A DNA stretch of 35,325 nt from Bacteroidales bacterium (lineage in GTDB: Bacteria > Bacteroidota > Bacteroidia > Bacteroidales > UBA932), in the NCBI GenBank assembly GCA_024398365.1, contig JAKSJG010000015.1, positions 1 to 35,325 on the forward strand, given 5' to 3'. Below the pieces are notes generated by a model. The model saw nothing but the letters and a program-made list of their open reading frames with translations. It did not search any database and had not been told where the DNA came from. Position numbers and translations under genes: made by a program. Below are positions 16,844-24,747 of this stretch, one piece after another (the first letter of the stretch is position 1; each line of letters begins with the position of its first letter).

Positions 16844-18517
16844 TTATCTGAGGTTGAACTGCAGGTCGTACTTGCGGAAGAGTTCACGCCACTGGTCCTC
16901 GGTGGCCTGCTTGGCGTCGCGCGGCGCCGGTTGAATCTCGGTGGTCCAGAGGATGCGGGCAGTGCCTGAAGGTATTGTAGTCTGGATATTGTCGCCTTCC
17001 AGCATCTTCGTCACCGGTATTCTGGTCTCGTTATTCTCACCTCCCTTGGAAGTCTTGTAGATGACTTCCGAGCCAGCCACCTCTTCTTCCTCCTTGATGA
17101 TTTCGTGGGTCTGAAGCTGTCTGGCAGTGTATGCCTTGTGGTGCTGGACTTCATACTTGAATTCCGCATCTCTTCCGCCGATGTTGATGCCCATAGCGCG
17201 CATCACTGAAGACAGACGCAGCTCGGTCTCTGTATGATTTTCCTCGTAATAATCCCAGAAATAGTCCGGATATGTTTCAAGCATATTCTCATCCTTGCCA
17301 AGTGGCGCCTCGACCTTGATATGTATAGGTGCCTGGTAGGACACTCTCATACTGGAGGCATTGTTCATTATGCCGTACACCGTATATGTTGGAAGCGCCT
17401 TGTAAAAATTCAGGTCATAGCCGAGATCGGCAGTTACCTTGAATTTTTCAATTGCGTTGATCAAAGGATTATCGCTCTTGCCGTTCGCACCGAGCAGGTC
17501 TTCGTAAGTGATGTCCTTGACGAAGTTTTTGTCGTAGTTGGACAGGTCAAAATCTACGTCCGCATTGAGATAGCCGAAATAGTGCCCGTCAAAGGCGGTG
17601 CTGCCGAAATTGTCGAGTTGCACGAGCTTGATGGCGCCCAGGCCGATGTGCCAGGTGGCCGAACATACTTCCCCCCTGTACTGGAATGCCATAGTCTTGT
17701 CGACGTGCGGGAATGCAAGCACCCAGACGGTATCGAAGCTGCCGCAATTGTCCCTGAGATACATATTGACGAGGTTGTAGAAATAATCGATGCGGCACAT
17801 ATTGAGCAGAGATGCCCTGTTCATCCATTTCTGATTGTCCCTCTTGTGCTGGTCATACATCAGTTTCACAATCTGTATGGAAGAGAGGCCGTTGCCTATG
17901 GCGGAAGCTGCAGCACCCGGGGCGACCGAAGTCACCACACCGGCAGCGCCCAGCACATTGTCAGCAGTGCCGGCCGCACCGACAGCATTGGAATATGCCA
18001 GTCCGGCGACTCCTGTAGTGGTGCCGTAGATGGCCTGGGCAACCGGTCCGCCGGGAACTACAAAGCCCACAACACCCGTAACAAAACCGAACATATCGCT
18101 TTTCCACTGATTGGTGGTATATGTGAAATCCTTGAAAATGGGTGTCACCTTATAAAGCCGGGCAAGTTCCTTCCTGCTGCCTATGCCTGATTTATCCAGT
18201 GCCTTCTGTATGCATTCCTCGACAAACTCCGGAGTGATGTTCCAGGTATGCACGAGCATTCCGGCAACAGTGATCTTATCCTCAGCGAAAGTCTCTGACA
18301 TACTTTTCTGGCCGGCCATCCACATTAACGTGGTATGGTCACCTTCCTTGCGCGTCGAGATGGTGAACAATGCAGGATATGCCGGTTCGAATTCCGGCAG
18401 ACGCAGGCGGGAATAGTCCACAGGGTCGTCAGGGATATTGGGGTTGGGAGCAATGATCTGCGGAAAAGCACTGAAGCTGCAGAGTGCGAGCACCAATGAT
18501 ATTATGAACTTTCTCAT
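16844..18517 (-). CDS. large exported protein of unknown function with Gly/Ala-rich hydrophobic stretch
   Basis: 557-residue protein that I do not recognise. The start is base 18517, giving a signal peptide (MRKFIISLVLALCSFSAFPQ) and a 4-base ATGA overlap with the upstream gene. The N-terminal 140 residues are mixed. Residues about 142-216 form a Gly/Ala/Val-rich low-polarity region (FGFVTGVVGFVVPGG.., AVGAAGTADNVLGAAG) that could insert in or lie against a membrane. A soluble domain rich in aromatic residues follows, with strands such as WHIGLGAIKLVQL and YFGYLNADVDFDL. The C-terminus is charged and helical (IIKEEEEVAG). It is the last gene of a five-gene operon in which every product is exported. 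The Gly/Ala stretch superficially resembles hydrophobic segments of pore or toxin proteins; this is only a resemblance. Confidence 0.75.
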   Translation of the reverse strand: MRKFIISLVLALCSFSAFPQIIAPNPNIPDDPVDYSRLRLPEFEPAYPALFTISTRKEGDHTTLMWMAGQKSMSETFAEDKITVAGMLVHTWNITPEFVEECIQKALDKSGIGSRKELARLYKVTPIFKDFTYTTNQWKSDMFGFVTGVVGFVVPGGPVAQAIYGTTTGVAGLAYSNAVGAAGTADNVLGAAGVVTSVAPGAAASAIGNGLSSIQIVKLMYDQHKRDNQKWMNRASLLNMCRIDYFYNLVNMYLRDNCGSFDTVWVLAFPHVDKTMAFQYRGEVCSATWHIGLGAIKLVQLDNFGSTAFDGHYFGYLNADVDFDLSNYDKNFVKDITYEDLLGANGKSDNPLINAIEKFKVTADLGYDLNFYKALPTYTVYGIMNNASSMRVSYQAPIHIKVEAPLGKDENMLETYPDYFWDYYEENHTETELRLSSVMRAMGINIGGRDAEFKYEVQHHKAYTARQLQTHEIIKEEEEVAGSEVIYKTSKGGENNETRIPVTKMLEGDNIQTTIPSGTARILWTTEIQPAPRDAKQATEDQWRELFRKYDLQFNLR

Positions 18518-19542
18518 AGTTTGACCTCCTTGTTTGAATTCCACTTGCTGACACTATTCTGCAGTGCGGCGTTGTCAGGGTCCATTTTAAGTGCCTCATT
18601 GAGGTATCGCGCCGTAGCGACGCCGTCGCCAAGTTTGGAGTAGAGCAAGGCGCAGAAATAGACATATTTCACATCGAAAGGATTCACACGGACTGCAGCT
18701 TCGAGGTAATCCTGAGCTGCCGCATTGTCAGGATTTTCCTGTGAAAGCAGGTCCGCAGCCTTGCGGGCCAGGGCATCGGCATCCCAGGTCGGGACATCCT
18801 TTTCGAAATGGAAGCGTTTGAACGTCATCGAGCCTTCGTATTTCAACTGATAGGCCTTGAGTCTGGTAGAAAGGGCGACTAAGTCAGAAAGGCTGAGTTG
18901 GGCCAGATAGCTGAAATCGAATGCCGCACCGGGGAAATATGGGTTTGACGTGGCGCGGCTGTAATATGTGAGCGCCTCCGCCGCCTCGCCCTTGTAGTCG
19001 TACACCAGCCCCCTGAAATAGTCAGGGAATGGCGAAACCAGCGAAAGGTCGCGCATTGCATACCACTGCTGTTCCTTCAGACGGAAAACGTCCATACCTA
19101 TCTCCTCCGCCTTGTCCTCAACCTTATCCGCCACTTTTTCCACCTTCTTGGCAAGCTTTTCCGCCGAGGAGGCAAAATTCTGCAGACCATTGAGCAGGGC
19201 AGTGTAATCCGTGTCCCCGAAGAGGAAACTCAGGTCCTCATCGGCAGCCTTCTTCTTGGCTTCCTCTATCGAAGCGTCAGTGGCCTTGCGCTGCGCCATC
19301 TCGCGGGCCTGATCATACATCAGGACAAGGGCGGTACGCCAGCTTGCAACCGCAGCGGCGGCCTGACCGTAGAACCAGTCGGCCTGACGGTCAAATCCTG
19401 CCTCAGCCCACTCCTGGCCGAGTTTATACAACCCGTCCGTAAATTCGAGGAAACTCTGCTCCGTCGGGCTTGCGCTCTGCTGGGCAGCAGAAGGCAGGCA
19501 GGCGGCCAGAGCCAGAACAAATGCAAGGAACAGTTTTTTCAT
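18514..19542 (-). CDS. exported helical protein with tetratricopeptide-like repeats
   Basis: 342-residue protein with a signal peptide (MKKLFLAFVLALAACLPSAAQ). A helical N-terminal half contains an Ala/Lys-rich coiled-coil-like stretch (SSAEKLAKKVEKVADKV, about 125-145). The C-terminal half has TPR-like units: PDYFRGLVYDYKGEAAEALTYY, DNAAAQDYLEAAVRVNPFD, and CALLYSKLGDGVATARYLNEALKMDPDNAALQ, with the usual Gly, Ala and Pro positions. TPR proteins bind other proteins, so it may be a periplasmic scaffold for the other products of this operon. It starts 3 bases after the lysozyme-like gene and overlaps the next start by ATGA. The exact function is unknown. Confidence 0.78.
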   Translation of the reverse strand: MKKLFLAFVLALAACLPSAAQQSASPTEQSFLEFTDGLYKLGQEWAEAGFDRQADWFYGQAAAAVASWRTALVLMYDQAREMAQRKATDASIEEAKKKAADEDLSFLFGDTDYTALLNGLQNFASSAEKLAKKVEKVADKVEDKAEEIGMDVFRLKEQQWYAMRDLSLVSPFPDYFRGLVYDYKGEAAEALTYYSRATSNPYFPGAAFDFSYLAQLSLSDLVALSTRLKAYQLKYEGSMTFKRFHFEKDVPTWDADALARKAADLLSQENPDNAAAQDYLEAAVRVNPFDVKYVYFCALLYSKLGDGVATARYLNEALKMDPDNAALQNSVSKWNSNKEVKL

Positions 19543-19545
19543 ATG

Positions 19546-20268
19546 TCAATTATTTTGGATTTCTTTGAAATGTCTCAGTGCTACGTCGGCATAGACATAG
19601 CGTTTTGTCCGGGAAGTCGCCACGAATGCAGTGTGGAAATGCTTCTCGTGGGATTTGTCCAGTATCTCGTCCAGCGGACCGTAACCGGGATTTACCCAGC
19701 GGCAGCCGCGGTTGTAGGCCGTGGCGGCGAGGCGCAGCTGCTCTTTGAGAGGAAGGGCGTCGATGCCTTCCTGCGTCTGCTCCCCATTTTTGTCAAATGA
19801 GCCGTAGTCAAGCCAGAGCAGCTTCAGGAAGACCGCCAGATAAATGCACTGCCATTCCTCCTTTTCCATACGGCTGATGCGCACGCGGCGGGCCATCTGG
19901 CTGTCCTTGGTATCGAAGTACAGATCGTACTTCCGCGGCAGGTCGCTGCGCATCCAGCGTTTTTCCAGCTCCTCAACAAAGGACGGCTTCATCTGGAAAC
20001 GTCCAATGGAGAAGTCGCAGCCGGCCGAGCCCCTGCTGACATAGACGGACTTCACGCTGCCGGTCTCCATCCTGTCCTGGAAGAGGCTGTAGCGTATAAG
20101 TTCCGGAAAAATGACGGATTCCGCGATATCACAGGGGACATCAAAACTTTGCCATATCTCCTGCCACTCGGAACGATGCTCCGCGCAATAAACATTTGCA
20201 GCGTCATCCTTTGGGGATGGCACTGCAAATAATATGGTAAGGAGTATGGTTAGAGCTTGTATGTGCAC
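19546..20268 (-). CDS. exported lysozyme/lytic-transglycosylase-like protein (divergent)
   Basis: 240-residue protein with a short signal peptide (MHIQALTILLTILFAVPS). Three blocks follow the pattern of family-23 lytic transglycosylases and related lysozymes: a candidate catalytic Glu in VIFPELIRYS (about 50-60), a GxxQ-like SIGRFQMKPSF (about 88-98), and a C-terminal LAATAYNRGCRWV, similar to the LAAYNAG motif of that fold. Spacing and surrounding residues are divergent, so it may cut peptidoglycan or may have become a binding protein. Its start overlaps the upstream gene by 19 bases and its stop is 3 bases before the next start, so it is firmly part of the operon. A peptidoglycan role would fit the OmpA domain of the first gene. 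Confidence 0.65.
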   Translation of the reverse strand: MHIQALTILLTILFAVPSPKDDAANVYCAEHRSEWQEIWQSFDVPCDIAESVIFPELIRYSLFQDRMETGSVKSVYVSRGSAGCDFSIGRFQMKPSFVEELEKRWMRSDLPRKYDLYFDTKDSQMARRVRISRMEKEEWQCIYLAVFLKLLWLDYGSFDKNGEQTQEGIDALPLKEQLRLAATAYNRGCRWVNPGYGPLDEILDKSHEKHFHTAFVATSRTKRYVYADVALRHFKEIQNN

Positions 20269-22142
20269 TTTACAATCTGATAGAGGAGCGATCCGTCTTC
20301 CTTTTCAGTGGTCAAGATGTCCACCCATACGATATTGTTGCCCTGCTTCTCCCAGGCTGCAGGGTAGATGATATCACCCTCCGGCAACTGGATGAAGCCG
20401 CCTTCAGCATTGTAGATGACTTCACGCTTGCCGTCGCTGCTCTTCCAGCTGGCGCTGGCAGGGCTCTTGGCCTTTGCGACCATATTCTTGCCGTAATCCT
20501 TGGATACAGCGGTCCAGGAACCCTTGTTGAACTGATATACCTTACCGTCAACTTCCTTGAATATGTTGGAGCCGTTGAGAAGTTCGGTCATACTTGGAGC
20601 CACGTAGAATTCAGGCCACCAGAACTGCTCACCCTTCTTGAGGGTAATCTGGCGCTCCACTTCCTCTGAATACATATGAGGATAGTTGCTCGGGAACTCG
20701 CTGTATGCCTCGGCAAGAATGTCACCGGCTTCAATGACGAGGTTGAGAGGGACTCTCCAGCGCGCGCACTCCGGAATGACGCCGTCGGCAATGGCCTGAT
20801 TCTGTATCTTGACAATGTCGGACATACCGTTCTGGACCTTGCTGTAACGCTTCTGTACGTCTGCAGCCCACGCCTTTGCGGCCCTTTCACGATAGGTCCT
20901 GATGATATCCATTGCCTGGGAATAAAGGGCATTGTATTCAGCCGGATTGGCGGAAGCGTATATCTTTGCCTTGATGTCTTCGACCTTCTTGCGCTCGGTA
21001 GCGGAGAATTTGGCGTTAGAGTCACTCCAGGTGACAGCTGGCCAGGCTTCCATAATGTCCTTGCCGTACTTCTCGATCTTCTGGTACTTCTCGAGCATAG
21101 GGGAAAGCTGGTTCTGCACTTTCCCTACGTTCTGGGCAACCTTCAGGGCCATGTCAGCACCTGGGACGGAAGCGAATGCGGCCTTGGTGAGCTCCTTCTG
21201 AATGGTGCTCTTGAATGCCTTGGCTTCTTTCTGTGTAGCGGCATCAAGGGTCTTCATATAAGCCTCGGACTTCTTCTCGATAGCCCTGGATGCAGCGTCA
21301 TCGCCGCTTTCCATACTCTTGCGTGTAGCCTCTTTGTATTCAGCTGCCGTGCAGCCGAAATATTTTCTGATCTCTCTGTCATATTTGTCAAAAACGGCAT
21401 AGGTTGCAGACAGGGCTGTTTTCTTGACATCACCGTCAGTCATATTTTCGGCCTTCTTGGCCTCATTGACAAGGGTGTTCTCGTCAATGCCGCCGAGAAT
21501 CTTTGCACGCATACGGGATACGAGCGCCTCCTCTTCGGCAGGACTCAGGGTGCCGTTCTGGAGGGCCGCCATCTCGGCTGCGGTAAGACCGTATGCATCC
21601 TGGAGAGCCTTTTCAGCCTCTGCGCGCCACTTCTCGGTGAACTGGTCTTCGCAGGTGGTGTCCTTGTTGAGCTCCTCAGCACGGAGGGTCACGGCCTTGA
21701 TTGCCTTGTAATATGCTATCTGGTCGGCTTCTGTAGGATTCGCCAGCTGTGCCGCAGCAGGTACGGCAGGGAATTCCGCCATCAGCGGGATAGGGAACTT
21801 GGCAGTGCTAGGGGTCACTTTGCCGTCCCAGCCGAATGAGCTGCTGTGCTTAGGCTGCAGCGTTTCCTTGCTGTCAGGCACCGGCAGACCGCCCTTGGCT
21901 GTTTCCTTCATCGCGCCAACATTTACGCCTGTCTTTTCACCGACTTTGTCTCCTATCTTGTCGCCTATCTTTTCACCAATTTTGGATGTGGCATTTGACA
22001 CCTTTTCGGAAATCTTGTCTCCAATGGCGTTGCCGACAGCCTCAGTGGCCTTTTCCTTGAGCTTGCCAAGGATGTTCTGGGCGTCAGATGCAGGCGCGGC
22101 CATTACAAGTGCCGCTGCTGCCATTGCAAATATCTTTTTCAT
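20250..22142 (-). CDS. exported helical protein of unknown function
   Basis: 630-residue protein with a signal peptide (MKKIFAMAAAALVMAAPASDA) and a mature end of QNILGKLKEKATEAVGNAIGD that resembles the mature start of the gene upstream. The next residues carry short amphipathic repeats of the type KIGEKIGDKIGDKVGEKTG (about 45-72). Most of the chain (about 130-480) is predicted helical and charged, with Ala-rich and Glu/Lys-rich helices. The last 130 residues are mixed strands (QFWWPEFYVAPSM, KREVIYNAEGGFIQLPEGDIIYPAAW, NIVWVDILTTEKEDGS) and may form a small beta-domain. I do not recognise a family. It starts 9 bases after the OmpA-domain gene and overlaps the lysozyme-like gene. Confidence 0.78.
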   Translation of the reverse strand: MKKIFAMAAAALVMAAPASDAQNILGKLKEKATEAVGNAIGDKISEKVSNATSKIGEKIGDKIGDKVGEKTGVNVGAMKETAKGGLPVPDSKETLQPKHSSSFGWDGKVTPSTAKFPIPLMAEFPAVPAAAQLANPTEADQIAYYKAIKAVTLRAEELNKDTTCEDQFTEKWRAEAEKALQDAYGLTAAEMAALQNGTLSPAEEEALVSRMRAKILGGIDENTLVNEAKKAENMTDGDVKKTALSATYAVFDKYDREIRKYFGCTAAEYKEATRKSMESGDDAASRAIEKKSEAYMKTLDAATQKEAKAFKSTIQKELTKAAFASVPGADMALKVAQNVGKVQNQLSPMLEKYQKIEKYGKDIMEAWPAVTWSDSNAKFSATERKKVEDIKAKIYASANPAEYNALYSQAMDIIRTYRERAAKAWAADVQKRYSKVQNGMSDIVKIQNQAIADGVIPECARWRVPLNLVIEAGDILAEAYSEFPSNYPHMYSEEVERQITLKKGEQFWWPEFYVAPSMTELLNGSNIFKEVDGKVYQFNKGSWTAVSKDYGKNMVAKAKSPASASWKSSDGKREVIYNAEGGFIQLPEGDIIYPAAWEKQGNNIVWVDILTTEKEDGSLLYQIVKCTYKL

Positions 22143-22151
22143 TATTCTGAA

Positions 22152-23594
22152 TTATTTCTTGATGAATTCCACTCTGCGGTTCTTTGCGCGGCCGGCCTCC
22201 GTGCTGTTGTCAGCCACAGGCTCGTGGGAGCCCTTGCCCACTGCGCGGAGGTTCCATTCATCAACACCGAGTTTCACAAGCTCGGCCACGATGGCCTCGG
22301 CACGCTGCTGGCTGAGCTTGTCATTGGTTGCAGCGGAGCCGGTGTTGTCGCAGTGACCCTGGACCTCGAAACGGGCTGAAGGATTCTTCTTCATGTAGTC
22401 CGCCACCATCTGGATGTCAGTCATTGACTCTGGCTTGAGAGTGGCCTTGCCGGTGTCGAAGAGGATGTTGTTGGTCACGAATTTGCCTGTCTCCCGAATG
22501 GCCTTCTCGGCGGCAGAGAGGTCAGAAGCGTTGCGCTCATAGAGTTCCGCGCCTGCAGTGCCGAGGCGGATATTGGAGAGACAGCAATACGGATAGTCAT
22601 TACTCTGATAGCAGAATTCAACATACTTTGGAGCGATTACATTAGGAGCGTTGATGACGCGCTTGCCGTTGATATAGACCTTCATCGCGCGCTGATTGAA
22701 TGACATGGCAAAATGGTTCCAGCCGACCTTCATACCGCTTTTCTGCTCATTGAGTTCTTCCTCGACAGAGCCCTTGCCGGGCTTCTGGAGCTTGTATTTC
22801 ACACTGTTGATACCGCCCAGATTTGCCCCCCACCATATAAGGATGTCACCGCAATACTCACTGGAATCGTCACCTCCATAATATTCTGTATAAGTGTTCA
22901 GGCCCTGCCCGCCGTTCTTGAGGGCTATGTTCAGATTCATCTGACCACCATTGTCAGCAGGTTTTGACAGGTAGTAGTCAAATTCAAGGGTGAACTCCTC
23001 CGGAAGATAGCTGTACTGATTCTTCTTCATAAGAGGATATATTCTGCCGCCTTCACCGTCAAACTTTATGACCTTCCTGCCGCCAAGGTCCGTTACGCCC
23101 ACGCTTCCCGCACTTATATCCCACTTGCTCGGGAATTCGCCCATCTTCTCACCTGCAAGATTGTCCTCGAACAGGACGATGCTTCCGGGAACGAAATCGT
23201 TCTCCTCGCTGCTCATCGCAGCATTCTGGAATTCTGGTGCTGCGGTGGCAGATGCGGCTGAAGATGCAGAGCCTGTCCCCGGCTTCTTGGCGCCGCAGGC
23301 CTCGCAGAAGTCACCCTTGTTGCCCGGCTGGCCGCAGGTAGGGCAGGTCCAGCCTGCTGAAGCTGATGTGCTTACCTGGGCATCATTACCGCTGTTATCC
23401 TTATTCTTTTTGTCTTTCTTCTTACCCACATTGTCAATCGCACCGCTGATGGCATTCTCTAACTTGTTGCTGACGGCATTCTCCGCCGCACTCTTGGCGC
23501 GCTCAGCCAGACGGCCGAGTACATTCTGCGCCTCCGCGCTGCCGCACGCGAGTACAACGATGACGGCCATTGATAAAATCCTTCTTGTGTTCAT
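22152..23594 (-). CDS. exported OmpA-domain protein with zinc ribbon and LamG-like region
   Basis: 480-residue protein starting at ATG 23594, which gives a signal peptide (MNTRRILSMAVIVVLACGSAEA). A TTG further upstream lies inside the promoter box and is not credible. The mature order is: a helical segment NVLGRLAERAKSAAENAV similar to the next gene; a Lys-rich linker; a CxxC..CxxC zinc-ribbon-like motif (CPTCGQPG and CEACGAKK, about 80-105); a concanavalin/LamG-like beta domain (about 140-345, with FTLEFDYYLSKPADN, NHFAMSFNQRAMKVYINGKRV); and a C-terminal OmpA domain (ILFDTGKATLKPES, VQGHCDNTGS, LSQQRAEAIVAEL, KNRRVEF) with the Asp and Arg expected for peptidoglycan binding. It is the first gene of the operon. 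Confidence 0.88.
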   Translation of the reverse strand: MNTRRILSMAVIVVLACGSAEAQNVLGRLAERAKSAAENAVSNKLENAISGAIDNVGKKKDKKNKDNSGNDAQVSTSASAGWTCPTCGQPGNKGDFCEACGAKKPGTGSASSAASATAAPEFQNAAMSSEENDFVPGSIVLFEDNLAGEKMGEFPSKWDISAGSVGVTDLGGRKVIKFDGEGGRIYPLMKKNQYSYLPEEFTLEFDYYLSKPADNGGQMNLNIALKNGGQGLNTYTEYYGGDDSSEYCGDILIWWGANLGGINSVKYKLQKPGKGSVEEELNEQKSGMKVGWNHFAMSFNQRAMKVYINGKRVINAPNVIAPKYVEFCYQSNDYPYCCLSNIRLGTAGAELYERNASDLSAAEKAIRETGKFVTNNILFDTGKATLKPESMTDIQMVADYMKKNPSARFEVQGHCDNTGSAATNDKLSQQRAEAIVAELVKLGVDEWNLRAVGKGSHEPVADNSTEAGRAKNRRVEFIKK

Positions 23595-23621
23595 CTTATT
23601 AAGATTATGGTTCATTCCCCA

Positions 23622-23629
23622 CAAATATA
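23622..23629 (-). promoter_or_regulatory. promoter -7 box (TATATTTG) for the five-gene exported operon
   Basis: TATATTTG on the minus strand fits TAnnTTTG and ends 27 bases upstream of the ATG at 23594. It overlaps the TTG that would otherwise give a longer ORF, supporting the shorter start. Confidence 0.6.
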
Positions 23630-23674
23630 ATGTTTTTGCAAATCAAGTGCAACAATACACCAAATATCATGCGG

Positions 23675-23705
23675 TTGGTTATTTCTTGAAAAGTTCATAA
23701 TTTTG
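23675..23705 (+). promoter_or_regulatory. promoter for the ThiL-like gene (TTG-N20-TAATTTTG)
   Basis: TTG at 23675-23677 and TAATTTTG at 23698-23705 are separated by 20 bases, close to the Bacteroidota TTTG-N19-TAnnTTTG consensus. The -7 box ends 18 bases before the ATG at 23724. This is one of the two best promoters in the window. Confidence 0.7.
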
Positions 23706-23723
23706 CCGGACTAACGGCAGTTT

Positions 23724-24734
23724 ATGAGAACAGAACTATCATCCATAGGCAAGGAAGCCGCCATAGAAAGGCTTTTCGAAGGAAGCGGATTCAGCAACAG
23801 CCGCACTATTCTCCTCAACGAGAAGGGGGAGATGTGCGCTGCGCACAAGATCATGCTGGAGGGTATGGATTTCGACCTGACTTACACACCGCTCAAGCAT
23901 CTGGGCTACAAGGCGGTGCTCAATGTCATCGGAGAGGTATATGCGCAGATGCGCCAGCCCTCCGCACTGTCGGTCAACCTCGGCATCTCGAGCAGATTCT
24001 GCTATGAGGACATAGAGAGCTTCTGGGAAGGCGTGCTGACTGCCGCGAAGGAACACGGCATCAAGCAGCTCGCGCTGGACCTCAACCCTTCCATCAACGG
24101 CCTCTGCATCAGCCTGTCGGCCATCGGCGCGCAGAAGAAGACCGTCATCAGCGCATTGCCGAAGGCAAAGAATATGGACATCATCTGCCTCACCGGACGC
24201 GTCGGAGCGGCTTATATGGGCCTCCACATTCTCGAACGCGAGAAGGTGGCCTTCAACGCCGACGGCAAGCAGCCGGACCTCGGCAAATACAAGAACGTGC
24301 TCGCGTCCTACCTCAACCCTGAGGTCAAGCCGAATGTGGTCAGCCGCTTCGTAGAGGCGAAGACCTGGCCGGCGAACGGCATCTTCATCACGCGCGGCCT
24401 GGGCGACGCGGCATTGCGCCTCGCGCAGCAGACCGGCCTCGGCGTGAAGATATACCTGGAGAAGATACCTATCTCCACCCAGACATTCGAGACTGCGGAG
24501 GAGCTCGGCCTCGACCCTGTGACCGCGGCGATGAACGGCGGCGAGGACTACCAGTTCCTCTTCACCCTGCCGATTGAGCAGCACGAGATCATACGCAAGG
24601 ACTTCCAGGACTATGACATAGTGGGCCACCTCGCCCAGCCGGAAGTCGGTGCCGTGATCGTGACGCCGGAAGGCGCCGAGATCCCCATCCACGCCCAGGG
24701 CTATACAGCCACAAATGAAAATTCAACCAAATAA
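23724..24734 (+). CDS. ThiL-fold (AIR-synthase superfamily) protein lacking the catalytic ligands
   Basis: 336-residue protein aligned over its whole length with thiamine-monophosphate kinase ThiL: IMLEGMDFDLTYTPLKHLGYKAVLN, LTGRVGAAYMGLHILEREK, a P.I.T.....EELGLDPV segment, and NGGEDYQFLFTLP near the end. The residues ThiL needs are missing. The GIGDD motif is absent, the STD motif became AAHK, the N-[LF]-SD-x-x-AM motif became VIGEVYAQM, the GGDTT loop became LDLNPS, and the D-x-SDGL motif became ITRGLGD. It is therefore probably not a kinase but a folded relative with another role, perhaps binding a nucleotide or thiamin-like ligand. It is followed after 13 bases by the Cys-rich lipoprotein gene. 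No thiamin genes are adjacent. Confidence 0.82.
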   Translation: MRTELSSIGKEAAIERLFEGSGFSNSRTILLNEKGEMCAAHKIMLEGMDFDLTYTPLKHLGYKAVLNVIGEVYAQMRQPSALSVNLGISSRFCYEDIESFWEGVLTAAKEHGIKQLALDLNPSINGLCISLSAIGAQKKTVISALPKAKNMDIICLTGRVGAAYMGLHILEREKVAFNADGKQPDLGKYKNVLASYLNPEVKPNVVSRFVEAKTWPANGIFITRGLGDAALRLAQQTGLGVKIYLEKIPISTQTFETAEELGLDPVTAAMNGGEDYQFLFTLPIEQHEIIRKDFQDYDIVGHLAQPEVGAVIVTPEGAEIPIHAQGYTATNENSTK

Positions 24735-24747
24735 ATAAAGCAATACC

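Noticed and set aside
20676..21839. 387-codon open frame antisense to the 630-residue exported protein
   Set aside because: No signal peptide or family motif. The opposite strand has a signal peptide, operon spacing and a shared N-terminal module.
23595..23624. Upstream TTG or ATG starts for the OmpA-domain gene
   Set aside because: The TTG lies inside the -7 box TATATTTG, and ATG 23615 would leave no leader; ATG 23594 gives a clean signal peptide.
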